From assembly GCA_964574935.1 (NCBI GenBank), contig CAZNOZ010000011.1, forward strand, positions 1 through 64,000: a DNA stretch of 64,000 nucleotides. The letters are read 5' to 3'. The notes below the pieces were generated by a model. The model saw nothing but the letters and a program-made list of their open reading frames with translations. It was not told the DNA's origin and did no database searches. This document shows, piece after piece, positions 6,968 to 15,442 of the stretch. Numbering within the stretch: position 1 is the stretch's first letter; each line of letters opens with the position of its first letter. The position numbers were made by a program, and so were the translations under genes. The DNA comes from JBBECE01 sp964574935. Its GTDB lineage: Bacteria; Pseudomonadota; Alphaproteobacteria; Rhizobiales; Devosiaceae.

Positions 6968-7785
6968 CCGACGAAGACCTCTCGCAGTACCCGCTGAGCC
7001 TGACCGGCGACGACGTGCCGATGGTGCGGTTCATGCGCGTCACCAAGAGCTACGGCGAACTGGTGGTGCTCGATTCCCTCGATCTCGACGTGGCCGAGGG
7101 CGAAATGGTGGCGGTCATCGGCCCGTCCGGGTCGGGCAAGACCACCGTGCTGCGCATGCTGATGACGCTCGAGAGAATCAACAGGGGCGTCATCTATGTG
7201 GACGGACAGCCGCTCACGCACATGGCGCAGAACGGCTCGCTCGCGCCCGCCAACGAACGATACCTGCGCAAGATGCGGGCCAACATCGGCATGTGCTTCC
7301 AGCACTTCAATCTGTTCCCGCACATGACGGCGCTGCAAAATTGCATGGAAGCGCCGATCCACGTGCTCGGCCTGTCCAGGGACGAGGCCCGCGAACGAGC
7401 GCTGGAGCTGCTGGGCCTGGTGGGGCTGGACGACAAGGTTGACCAGCACCCCGCTCGCCTGTCGGGCGGCCAGCAGCAGCGCGTCGCCATCGCCCGGGCC
7501 CTCGCCATGCGGCCGAAGGTGATGTTGTTCGACGAGGTGACCTCGGCCCTCGATCCCGAGGTGATCGGCGAGGTGACCAGCGTCATCCGGAAGCTGGTTT
7601 CGGAGTACAATCTCACCATGCTCATGGTCACCCACCAGATGGGCTTCGCCAAGGAGATTTCGGACCGCGTGTGCTTTTTCTTCGACGGCAAGATCGAGGA
7701 GCAGGGACCGCCCGACCAGCTGTTCGGCAACCCGGAGCGCGATCGCACGCAGCAGTTTCTCAGCGCGGTGCTGGAGGCCGGATGA
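6964..7785 (+). CDS. ehuA: Ectoine ABC importer ATPase EhuA
   Basis: 273-residue ATP-binding subunit of the importer. Walker A GPSGSGKTT, Q-loop FQHFNLFPHM, signature LSGGQQQR, Walker B VMLFDEVTSALD and the switch His (MVTHQM) are all present, so it should be active. The first 20 or so residues are a polar extension before the ABC fold. It overlaps ehuD by 4 bases and eutB by 4 bases (ATGA at 7782). Confidence 0.9.
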   Translation: MTDEDLSQYPLSLTGDDVPMVRFMRVTKSYGELVVLDSLDLDVAEGEMVAVIGPSGSGKTTVLRMLMTLERINRGVIYVDGQPLTHMAQNGSLAPANERYLRKMRANIGMCFQHFNLFPHMTALQNCMEAPIHVLGLSRDEARERALELLGLVGLDDKVDQHPARLSGGQQQRVAIARALAMRPKVMLFDEVTSALDPEVIGEVTSVIRKLVSEYNLTMLMVTHQMGFAKEISDRVCFFFDGKIEEQGPPDQLFGNPERDRTQQFLSAVLEAG

Positions 7786-8789
7786 GTCTCACGCTCGCCG
7801 ACATCTTCGCGGCGCGCAAGACCATCGCAGGAGTTGTCACGCGAACGCCGCTCGTGCCGTCGGCCCACCTGAGTGCGCTGGCGGGGCAGGATTTTCTGCT
7901 CAAGCTCGAGACCACGCAGCCGATCGGCGCGTTCAAGCTCAGGGGCGCGGTGAACGCCGTCTTCGACCTGCCGGCGGACGTCAAGGGCGTGACCTGCTGC
8001 TCGACCGGCAATCACGGCCGCGGCGTCGCCTATGCCGCCCGGGAACGGGGCTTGCGCGCCGTCATCTGCATGTCGGAGCTGGTTCCGCAAAACAAGATCG
8101 ACGGCATCAAGGCCCTGGGGGCCGAGGTGCGGATCGCGGGGCGCAGCCAGGATGCGGCGCTGGCCGAGAGCCAGCGTCTTTGCGACGTCGAGAGCCTCAC
8201 GGAAATCTCGCCCTTCGACGACCCGCTGGTGATCGCCGGGCAGGGCACCATCGGGCTCGAGCTCGTCGAGGAGCGGCCCGACCTCGCGGCGGTTTTGGTG
8301 CCGCTGTCGGGCGGCGGGTTGGCCGGCGGCGTGGCGCTGGCGGTGAAATCGGCAAATCCCGGCGCAATCGTGATCGGCGTCAGTATGGACCGGGGCGCCG
8401 CCATGCACGCCTCGCTGGCCGCCGGCCATCCGGTTGAAATGGAGGAACTGCCCAGCCTGGCGGATTCGCTGGGCGGCGGTATCGGCCCGGACAACAAGGC
8501 GTCCTTTGCGTTGTGCCGCGATCTCCTCGATGACACGATCCTGGTCAGCGAGGACGAGATCTACCGGGCGATGCAGACGCTCTACCATGAGGATCGAATG
8601 GTCGCGGAAGGCGCCAGCGTGGTCGGCATTGCCGCGCTGCAGTCCGGCAAGCTGCCGCGTTTCGGCGGCCCGATCGCGACCATCGTGACGGGGCGCAATG
8701 TCGACATGGACGTTTTCACGCGGATCGTGACCGGGCAAAGCGTCAGCGTCGGCGATCTGACGATCGAGGGCCGGCCCTATGCCGCGTGA
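7782..8789 (+). CDS. eutB: Hydroxyectoine-use dehydratase-like protein EutB
   Basis: 335-residue PLP enzyme of the threonine dehydratase (fold type II) family. The PLP lysine lies in PIGAFKLRGA (about residue 50), the phosphate loop is SGGGLAGG, and the STGNHGRGVAYAA motif is conserved. With EutC it is thought to convert hydroxyectoine to ectoine or an equivalent entry compound. This eutB is unrelated to the ethanolamine gene of the same name. It is coupled to ehuA by an ATGA overlap and overlaps eutC by 11 bases. Confidence 0.85.
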   Translation: MSLTLADIFAARKTIAGVVTRTPLVPSAHLSALAGQDFLLKLETTQPIGAFKLRGAVNAVFDLPADVKGVTCCSTGNHGRGVAYAARERGLRAVICMSELVPQNKIDGIKALGAEVRIAGRSQDAALAESQRLCDVESLTEISPFDDPLVIAGQGTIGLELVEERPDLAAVLVPLSGGGLAGGVALAVKSANPGAIVIGVSMDRGAAMHASLAAGHPVEMEELPSLADSLGGGIGPDNKASFALCRDLLDDTILVSEDEIYRAMQTLYHEDRMVAEGASVVGIAALQSGKLPRFGGPIATIVTGRNVDMDVFTRIVTGQSVSVGDLTIEGRPYAA

Positions 8790-9771
8790 AATCCTGATCG
8801 TGACCGAGGCCCAGCTTCGCGAGGTCATCACGCTCGATCTCGATCTGGTCGACGCCATCGAGCGGGCTTTTGTCGCCCTGGCGACCGGCGAGGTGATCAT
8901 GCCGCCGATCCTCTCGATGGCGATCCCGGAAGCGAATGGCGAGGTGGACGTCAAGACGGCCTATATCCCCGGTTTCGACGGCTTTGCCATCAAGGTCAGC
9001 CCGGGATTCTTCGACAATCCCAAGCTCGGCCTGCCGTCGCTGAACGGCCTGATGATCCTGTTCTCGGCCCGCACCGGGCTGGTCGAGGCGGTGTTCCTCG
9101 ACAACGGCTACCTCACCGACATCCGCACCGCCGCCGCCGGCGCCGTCGCCGCCCGGCACCTGGCGCCCGAACGCGTCGAGACGGCCGGGGTGATCGGCAC
9201 TGGCACACAGGCGCGGCTGCAGATCGTGGCGGCGCATCTGGTCCGGCGTTTCGAGCGGGTTCTGGTCTGGGGCCGGGACCCGGACAAGGCGGCCGCCTGC
9301 GCGCACGACATCGCCGGGATCCTCGACATCGAGGTCGCGCCGGTCGACGATCCCGCGAGGCTCGCGGCCCAAAGCCAGCTTGTCGTGACGACGACGCCGG
9401 CGCGCGAACCGGTCTTCGACGCCGCCTGGCTGCACCCGGGACTGCATGTCACGGCCATGGGGTCCGATCAGGAAACCAAAAACGAAATCGATCCGCAGGC
9501 GCTGGTCGCCGCCGACGCCTACGTCTGCGACCGCGTCAGCCAGTGCGAAAAGCTCGGCGAACTGCGCGCCGCCATCGCGGCGGGGGTCTGGAATCGCGGC
9601 GATCCGCCGGAGCTCGGCGCGGTGATCGCGGGGGACGCGGCGGGTCGGCGTGCCCAGACCGACGTCACCATCTGCGATCTGACCGGCACCGGCGCCCAGG
9701 ATACCGCGGTCGCCACTCTGGCCCGTGCCAGGTGCGCCGAGGCCGGCGCCGGCACGCCCGTTTTGGCGTGA
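8779..9771 (+). CDS. eutC: Ectoine-use protein EutC, cyclodeaminase-like
   Basis: 330-residue protein of the ornithine cyclodeaminase/mu-crystallin family. The dinucleotide-binding motif GVIGTGTQARLQ (about residue 137) and the AIKVSPGFFDNP region are typical. It probably acts with EutB on hydroxyectoine, using NAD. It ends 7 bp before the asnC gene, within one dense operon. Confidence 0.85.
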   Translation: MPREILIVTEAQLREVITLDLDLVDAIERAFVALATGEVIMPPILSMAIPEANGEVDVKTAYIPGFDGFAIKVSPGFFDNPKLGLPSLNGLMILFSARTGLVEAVFLDNGYLTDIRTAAAGAVAARHLAPERVETAGVIGTGTQARLQIVAAHLVRRFERVLVWGRDPDKAAACAHDIAGILDIEVAPVDDPARLAAQSQLVVTTTPAREPVFDAAWLHPGLHVTAMGSDQETKNEIDPQALVAADAYVCDRVSQCEKLGELRAAIAAGVWNRGDPPELGAVIAGDAAGRRAQTDVTICDLTGTGAQDTAVATLARARCAEAGAGTPVLA

Positions 9772-9778
9772 GGGCCCC

Positions 9779-10294
9779 ATGCTCAAGCTCGACGATCGCG
9801 ATCTGAAGATTATCAAGGTCCTGGCGCGCGAGGGCCGGATGTCCAAGGCCGAGCTGGCCGAGCGCATCAATCTCAGCGCCAGCCCGGCCTGGAAACGGCT
9901 CAAGCGGCTGGAAAAAGCCGGCGTGATCGCCGGATACCACGCCGAGATCGCCCTCAAGCCCGTCGCCAAGCACGTCACGGTGTTCGTGACCGTCGAGCTC
10001 GAGCGCCACCGCGCTGAAAACTTCGCCGCCTTCGAGCGGGCGGTCGCGGGGCGCGAGGAGATCGTCGCCTGCTGGGCGCTGGGCGGCGGCCTCGACTACC
10101 TCCTGCAGATCGTCAGCCGCGATCTCGACAGCTACCAGCGCCTCATCGATTCGATGCTCGAGCAGGGGCTGGGGCTGGCCCGCTACTACACCTACGTGGT
10201 GACCAAGCCGGTCAAGTCCTCATGGGTGCCGCCCATCGAGCGGTTGATCGCCGGCGCCGAGGACGCCGATTCCGCTGCCGAGAGCGAGGAATAG
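9779..10294 (+). CDS. asnC: Lrp/AsnC-family regulator of ectoine use
   Basis: 171-residue regulator with an N-terminal helix-turn-helix (about residues 3-60; SKAELAERINLSASPAWKRL) and a C-terminal RAM ligand/oligomer domain (about 70-150). An AsnC-type gene at this point is standard in ectoine-breakdown clusters (asnC, or doeX in Halomonas) and probably activates the operon. The start at 9779 begins with the usual MLKLDDRD. The tail after about residue 155 is acidic and unusual in length. Confidence 0.85.
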   Translation: MLKLDDRDLKIIKVLAREGRMSKAELAERINLSASPAWKRLKRLEKAGVIAGYHAEIALKPVAKHVTVFVTVELERHRAENFAAFERAVAGREEIVACWALGGGLDYLLQIVSRDLDSYQRLIDSMLEQGLGLARYYTYVVTKPVKSSWVPPIERLIAGAEDADSAAESEE

Positions 10295-10390
10295 GGTCCG
10301 ACCGGTCTCCGGCGCCGGCCACATTCAGCGGAATCTTCTTCGTTGGGGCTGCTAGCTTTGCGGCCATTGCCCATCGCGGAGTTCGCACGG

Positions 10391-11875
10391 ATGGCCGAGG
10401 CCGCTCGAAAGCCCGTAACCCCTCTCTACGACCTCGACGATCCGCGCCTGGTTCGCCAGTTCGCCTATGTCGACGGCCGCTGGACCGGCGCGACCAGCGG
10501 CGCCACGATCCCGGTTCTCAATCCGGCGGACGAGGAGTGGCTCGGCGAAGTCGCGTCCCTTTCGGCTGCGGAAAGCGCCGCTGCCGTCGATGCCGCCCAT
10601 GCCGCCTTCGCCCGCTGGTCAGGCTACCTGCCGCAGGAGCGATCGCGGCTGGTCAGGGGCTGGTTCGATCTGATCACCGAGAGCCGCGAGGATCTGGCGC
10701 GGCTGATGACCCTCGAACAGGGCAAGCCGCTCTCCGAAGCGCGGGCCGAGATCGATTACGCCGCCTCGTTCGTCGAATTCTACGCCGAGGAGGCCAAGCG
10801 TCCCGACATCCAGAGCGTCACCTCGCACCTGCCCGGCGCGGAAATCGAGCTGTGGCGCGAGCCGGTGGGCGTTGCGGCCCTGATCACCCCGTGGAACTTC
10901 CCCGCGGCGATGCTCACCCGCAAGGCGGCGGCGGCTCTGGCAGCCGGCTGCACGGTCGTCGCCCACCCTTCGAGCCAGACCCCTTTTTCGGCGCTGGCTC
11001 TGGCCGAGCTGGCCGAACGGGCGGGGTTTGACCCCGGTGTATTCAACGTCGTCACCGGCAAGGCGTCCGAGGTCGTCGAACCGTGGATGGACGATCCGCG
11101 CGTGCGTGCCGTCTCCTTTACCGGCTCGACGGAGATCGGCAAGCTCGTCTATCGCCGCAGTACCGAGACCATCAAGCGCGTGGTGCTCGAGCTGGGCGGG
11201 CATGCGCCGTTCCTGGTGTTCGCCGATGCCGAGCTCGAAACCGCGGTGAACGAAGCCGTCAAGGCGAAGTTCTCCACGTCAGGGCAGGACTGTCTGGGGG
11301 CCAACCGGTTCTACGTCGAACGCCCGGTCTACGAGGAATTCTGCGACCGATTCGCGGCGCGCGCCGGCGCGCTCACCGTGGGACCGGGCCTGCACGACCC
11401 TGACGTCGGCCCGCTGATCGACCGCCGGGCGATCGAAAAGCAGCGCCAGCACGTCGCCGACGCCCTGGCCAGGGGCGCCCGCCTGCTCGCCGGCGGTGAC
11501 GCGCACGGCGCGGGGGCGCTGTTTTTCGAACCGACGGTGCTTGCCGACGTGCCCGACGACGCCCTGATCATGCGCGAAGAGACGTTCGGGCCGGTCGCGG
11601 CGATCGCGCCCTTCGACGGAGAGCCCGAGGCGTTCGACCGCGCCAACGCTACCGAATACGGGTTGATCGCCTATCTGCACACCGAAGACCGGCGCCGCAT
11701 CTACCGCGCCTCGCGCGCCCTTCGGTTCGGGATGGTGGCGGTCAACCGCACCAAGGTCACCGGGGCGCCGATACCCTTCGGTGGCATGAAGCAATCCGGG
11801 CTCGGACGCGAGGGCGCGCGGCTGGGCATGCACGCCTTCATGGATGTCAAATATGTGTGCCGCGAATGGGCGTGA
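10391..11875 (+). CDS. ssd: Succinate-/aspartate-semialdehyde-type dehydrogenase
   Basis: 494-residue aldehyde dehydrogenase. The catalytic Cys lies in TSGQDCLGANR and the general-base Glu in VLELGGHAP. In ectoine breakdown this step oxidises aspartate semialdehyde to aspartate (DoeC/Ssd role) in the cytoplasm. One oddity: the cofactor-site motif, usually KP(S/A)xxTP, reads HPSSQTP (about residue 202), so the common NAD(P)-binding lysine is a histidine. The start at 10391 is preferred because upstream codons are not protein-like. It is followed 40 bp later by a dioxygenase fossil. Confidence 0.85.
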   Translation: MAEAARKPVTPLYDLDDPRLVRQFAYVDGRWTGATSGATIPVLNPADEEWLGEVASLSAAESAAAVDAAHAAFARWSGYLPQERSRLVRGWFDLITESREDLARLMTLEQGKPLSEARAEIDYAASFVEFYAEEAKRPDIQSVTSHLPGAEIELWREPVGVAALITPWNFPAAMLTRKAAAALAAGCTVVAHPSSQTPFSALALAELAERAGFDPGVFNVVTGKASEVVEPWMDDPRVRAVSFTGSTEIGKLVYRRSTETIKRVVLELGGHAPFLVFADAELETAVNEAVKAKFSTSGQDCLGANRFYVERPVYEEFCDRFAARAGALTVGPGLHDPDVGPLIDRRAIEKQRQHVADALARGARLLAGGDAHGAGALFFEPTVLADVPDDALIMREETFGPVAAIAPFDGEPEAFDRANATEYGLIAYLHTEDRRRIYRASRALRFGMVAVNRTKVTGAPIPFGGMKQSGLGREGARLGMHAFMDVKYVCREWA

Positions 11876-11915
11876 GCGCCCGTTCGGTTTTCGTTTGTCG
11901 GAGGGAGGATTGAAG

Positions 11916-12017
11916 ATGAACGGAGATTGGTCTCTGACCCGGGGTCAGGTGGCGCTTTACGAGCGCGACGGTTTTCTGTTTCCGGTGCACAAGGACACGG
12001 GCTTCTCAACCGTTTGA
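11916..12017 (+). pseudogene. N-terminal fragment of a phytanoyl-CoA dioxygenase-type gene
   Basis: A 33-codon frame with a strong ribosome binding site (gagggagga, 11901-11909) begins MNGDWSLTRGQVALYERDGF and then stops. The motif LTxxQxxxYxRDGFLFP is the hallmark N-terminus of Fe(II)/2-oxoglutarate dioxygenases of the PhyH family, which includes ectoine hydroxylase EctD. Everything after about residue 24 is lost, including all metal ligands. It lies between the dehydrogenase and aminotransferase genes, so a dioxygenase once belonged to the cluster or was pasted in and deleted. The short peptide could still be translated. Confidence 0.6.
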
Positions 12018-12057
12018 GGCCGCGCGCGGCCCCGCTGAACCAGAAAGGAAACGCCTC

Positions 12058-13431
12058 ATGCTCAAGAACGACCAGCTCAGCGAGTGGGACCGCGAGAACT
12101 TCTTCCATCCCTCCACGCACCTGGCGCAGCACGCCCGCGGCGAGGCGCCGGGCCGCATCATGACCGGCGGGTCCGGGGTCTATGTCGAGGACCGCGAGGG
12201 CATTCGTCTGCTCGACGCGTTCGCGGGGCTGTACTGCGTCAATGTCGGCTACGGGCGCGCCGAGGTGATCGAGGCGATCGCCGAACAGGCCCGCAAGCTC
12301 GCCTACTACCACGCCTATGTCGGGCACGGCACCGAGGCCTCGATCCGGCTCGCCAAAATGGTCGTCGAGCGGGCGCCGGCGAACATGTCCAGGGTCTATT
12401 TCGGCCTGAGCGGATCGGACGCCAACGAAACCAACATCAAGCTGGTCTGGTACTACAACAACGTCCTGGGCCGGCCCGAGAAGAAGAAGATCATCTCGCG
12501 CTGGCGCGGCTATCACGGGTCGGGACTGATGACCGGCTCGCTGACCGGGCTCGAGTTGTTTCACAAGAAATTCGATCTGCCGCTGTCGCAGGTGATCCAC
12601 ACCGTGGCGCCCTACTACTATCGCCGCGACGACCTGGCGATGAGCGAAGAAGCGTTCGTGGCTCACTGCGCGGCGGAGCTCGAAGCGCTGATCGAGCGGG
12701 AGGGGCCCGACACGGTCGCCGCCTTCATCGGCGAACCGGCGCTCGGCACCGGCGGGCTGGTGCCGCCGCCGGCCGGCTACTGGCAGGCGATCCAGCCGAT
12801 CCTCGACAAGCACGACATCCTGCTGATCGCCGACGAGGTCGTCACCGGCTTCGGCCGGCTGGGCGCCATGTTCGGCTCCGAGCATTACGGGATGACCCCC
12901 GACATCATCACCATCGCCAAGGGCCTGACCTCGGCCTATGCGCCGCTGTCCGGCTCGATCGTCTCGGAGAAGGTGTGGGCGGTGCTCGAACGGGGCACTG
13001 ACGAATTCGGGTCGTTCGGCCATGGCTGGACCTATTCGGCCCATCCCATCGGCGCCGCGGCCGGCATCGCCAGCCTCACTGTCGTCGACGAGCTCTCCCT
13101 GGTCGACAATGCGCGGGACACCGGCGCCTATTTCCTCGGCGCCTTGCGCGAGGCGCTGGGGAAACACCCCCATGTCGGCGACGTCCGCGGTGAAGGGCTG
13201 CTGTGCGCGGTCGAATTCGTCAAGGACCGGGACACCAGGCAGTTCTTCGATCCGGCGGACAAGATCGGCGCGAAGATCGCCGGCGAGCTGCTGGCGCTCG
13301 GCGTCATCGCCCGCGCCATGCCCGAGGGCGACATTCTGGGGTTCGCCCCGCCGCTGGTGCTGAGCCGCGAGGAGGCGGACATCATCGTCGATCGGACCCG
13401 GCAGGCCGTACAGGCGGTGCTGCCGGCTTAG
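12058..13431 (+). CDS. doeD: Diaminobutyrate aminotransferase, class III PLP
   Basis: 457-residue class III aminotransferase. PLP contacts are visible: SGSDANETNIK, the IADEVVTGFGR motif with its Asp, and the Schiff-base lysine in TIAKGLTSAYAP. In ectoine breakdown this enzyme (DoeD/Atf) moves the 4-amino group of 2,4-diaminobutyrate to give aspartate semialdehyde. The start follows gaaagga. It is the last plus-strand gene of the cluster and ends only 6 bp from the convergent carbamoylase gene, with no room for a terminator. Confidence 0.85.
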   Translation: MLKNDQLSEWDRENFFHPSTHLAQHARGEAPGRIMTGGSGVYVEDREGIRLLDAFAGLYCVNVGYGRAEVIEAIAEQARKLAYYHAYVGHGTEASIRLAKMVVERAPANMSRVYFGLSGSDANETNIKLVWYYNNVLGRPEKKKIISRWRGYHGSGLMTGSLTGLELFHKKFDLPLSQVIHTVAPYYYRRDDLAMSEEAFVAHCAAELEALIEREGPDTVAAFIGEPALGTGGLVPPPAGYWQAIQPILDKHDILLIADEVVTGFGRLGAMFGSEHYGMTPDIITIAKGLTSAYAPLSGSIVSEKVWAVLERGTDEFGSFGHGWTYSAHPIGAAAGIASLTVVDELSLVDNARDTGAYFLGALREALGKHPHVGDVRGEGLLCAVEFVKDRDTRQFFDPADKIGAKIAGELLALGVIARAMPEGDILGFAPPLVLSREEADIIVDRTRQAVQAVLPA

Positions 13432-13437
13432 TTGCGC

Positions 13438-14682
13438 TCAGGCGCCGGTCGCGCGCGCCAAACCGTCGACAAAGCGAACGAGTGCGTTCATCGCGGCTTC
13501 GACATCCGCCGCGGTGACGGATTCGTGCGGGTTGTGGCTGACCCCGCCCCGGCAGCGCACGAACAGCATGGCGACCGGGCCGAGGCTCGCCATCGCGGAG
13601 GCGTCGTGGGTGGCGCCCGAGGGCAGCCGAACCACCTCGACGCCGGTCTCGGATACCGCTTCGGCGAGGATTGCCGTCAACCTGTCGTCGCAGATGACAC
13701 CCGGCTGCGCGTAGGTGCGTTCGATCTCGACCCCGAGCGCACGCCGTTCCGCGATGCCGCGGATCGAAGCGTCGAGCCCGGTCGCCGCCGCGGTGCGTTT
13801 GGCGTCCTCGGCGGCGCGCAATTCGACGCTGAATTCCGTCTCGCCCGGGACCGCGTTGGCGACGCCGGGGCGCACCTCGAGCGTACCGACGCCCCCGAGC
13901 AGGCCATCGGTCCGCCGGCAAAGCGCCTCGACCGCCAGCACGCACTCGGCCGCCCCGGCAAGCGCGTCGCGGCGCAGCGCGACCGGGGTGGTGCCGGCGT
14001 GGGCGGCGACGCCGGTCAGTTTCACCGTCCAGCGCTCGATGCCGCAAATGCCCGTCACCACCCCGACCGGAACGCCGCGCTTTTCGAGCACCGGGCCTTG
14101 TTCGATATGCACCTCCAGAAAGCCAGTGAGGTCGGTACCCGCCCGGTGCAGATTGTCCAGCGCGCCCGGATCGCCGCCGAAGGAAGCCAGCGCCTCGGCG
14201 AGCGATACGCCGTCCGCGTCGACGAAACCGAGGTCCGCCGCCTCGATAGTGCCGGCCAGGGCGCGCGGGCCGACCATCGCGGTAGGAAACCGGATCCCCT
14301 CCTCGTCGGCGAAGGCGAGGATCTCGACCGCCAAGGGTAATTCCGTGCCCTTGAGATGCTCGAAGACCAGGATCGGCAGGGCGACGCCGAGCATGCCGTC
14401 GTATTTGCCGCCGTTGCGGATCGAATCCTGGTGCGAGCCCATCAGAAGCGTCGGTGCGCCCGGTGGCCCCGGCCGGCGACCGATCAGGGTGCCGGCGGCG
14501 TCGGTCGACACTTCGAGCCCGGCGGCCGCCATCCAGTTCGCGATCATGGAATTGGCGGCGCGGTGTTCCGGCGTGAAGGGCAGCCGCGTGACACCGGGGC
14601 CGGGCGCCGAACACCGCGCGACCGCGTCAAGGCGCTCCAGCAACACATCGCCGATGCCCGCGGGCAGCGGCTCACCTAGCAT
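13438..14682 (-). CDS. M20 amidase, carbamoylase/allantoate amidohydrolase family
   Basis: 414-residue zinc hydrolase of the hydantoinase/carbamoylase branch of M20. Motifs: MGSHQDSIRNGGKYDG (metal His and Asp), FADEEGIRF (catalytic Glu pair), EVHIEQGPVLE (branch-specific HIEQG) and the late THDASAMA His. Such enzymes split N-carbamoyl amino acids or ureides. It is co-transcribed after the DUF1028 gene, overlapping it by 7 bases, and diverges from the Dpp importer, so the importer probably brings in its substrate. The exact substrate cannot be read from sequence. Confidence 0.85.
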   Translation of the reverse strand: MLGEPLPAGIGDVLLERLDAVARCSAPGPGVTRLPFTPEHRAANSMIANWMAAAGLEVSTDAAGTLIGRRPGPPGAPTLLMGSHQDSIRNGGKYDGMLGVALPILVFEHLKGTELPLAVEILAFADEEGIRFPTAMVGPRALAGTIEAADLGFVDADGVSLAEALASFGGDPGALDNLHRAGTDLTGFLEVHIEQGPVLEKRGVPVGVVTGICGIERWTVKLTGVAAHAGTTPVALRRDALAGAAECVLAVEALCRRTDGLLGGVGTLEVRPGVANAVPGETEFSVELRAAEDAKRTAAATGLDASIRGIAERRALGVEIERTYAQPGVICDDRLTAILAEAVSETGVEVVRLPSGATHDASAMASLGPVAMLFVRCRGGVSHNPHESVTAADVEAAMNALVRFVDGLARATGA

Positions 14683-15344
14683 CGGTAGGGATCGTCGAGG
14701 GTGGGGACGGATCTGGCCCACTCCGAATAGGGGGGATTGGCGGCCATCTCGTAGAGCGCCCGCAGCCGCGTCACCGGTTCGTCGTCGAAGTCGACCCTGA
14801 GGTCGAGCGGCGGGAGGTCGGGGCGCACGATCCGGATTGCCGCCGACAGGGTCCCGCGCTGATCGCCGCCCGCCGCAAGGCCGGCGTCCAGGCCCGCCAG
14901 CAGCCGACGCCCGAAATCGGCGGTTGTCGGCTCGCCAACGTATCCGGCCTGCACGGCGGCAAGCACCTTGTTGTTGGCCAGCCAATTGCCGGCCACCACC
15001 AGGTCCTCGCCCAGGATGTGGCCTTTCGAGTCGGGGTTCCCGGTGCCCGTCCAGGCGGCGGTGCCTCCCGCCGCGTCGAGCACGGTCAGCTGCCGAAAAT
15101 CGCGGCCCGGGTCGGGTTCGGTCAGCTTGGCGAGCGCCTCGTCCGCGCACTCGCCGTCGGCCATCCGGGCCAGCGCCCCGTCGCCCCACAGCGTACTGAC
15201 GGCGTAGCCCTGGGTCGCGACCGCGCCGACGCGCGCTGCGGCCCGCAGCACCCATCCGCCGACCGCCAGATTGCCGGTGGCGGCCGCGCATCCGATCGCC
15301 GAGGTGGCCCGGTCCAGCCCGAGAACGGAATAGGTCATTGGCAT
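14676..15344 (-). CDS. DUF1028 Ntn-hydrolase-like protein
   Basis: 222-residue cytoplasmic protein of the DUF1028 family, which has an Ntn-hydrolase-like fold. It shows the family start (TYSVLGLDRATSAIGCAAATG), the AVGGWVLRAAARVGAVATQGY stretch split over two strands, and the NPDSKGHILGEDLVVAGN block. Members often sit with amidohydrolases and peptide importers; no activity is proven. It is first in the minus-strand pair with the carbamoylase-type gene. Starts at 15344 and 15338 are both possible. Confidence 0.8.
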   Translation of the reverse strand: MPMTYSVLGLDRATSAIGCAAATGNLAVGGWVLRAAARVGAVATQGYAVSTLWGDGALARMADGECADEALAKLTEPDPGRDFRQLTVLDAAGGTAAWTGTGNPDSKGHILGEDLVVAGNWLANNKVLAAVQAGYVGEPTTADFGRRLLAGLDAGLAAGGDQRGTLSAAIRIVRPDLPPLDLRVDFDDEPVTRLRALYEMAANPPYSEWARSVPTLDDPYRC

Positions 15345-15405
15345 TTTCCACCCTTCTGCGCCCGACTCGCGCTCGAAAGCACTCGTCTTGCGAAAGGATA
15401 ATTTC

Positions 15406-15414
15406 TTATGATAA
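15406..15414. promoter_or_regulatory. Short palindrome in the divergent Dpp control region
   Basis: TTATGATAA is a 9-base palindrome with an odd centre, set in an AT-rich patch (15399-15417) in the 98-bp gap between the DUF1028 gene and the Dpp binding-protein gene. It also contains TATGAT (15407-15412), a plausible -10 box. It may be an operator for the GntR protein at 20968-21759. Confidence 0.3.
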
Positions 15415-15442
15415 ATTCACCTTGTCAAACAGGGAGACCAAC

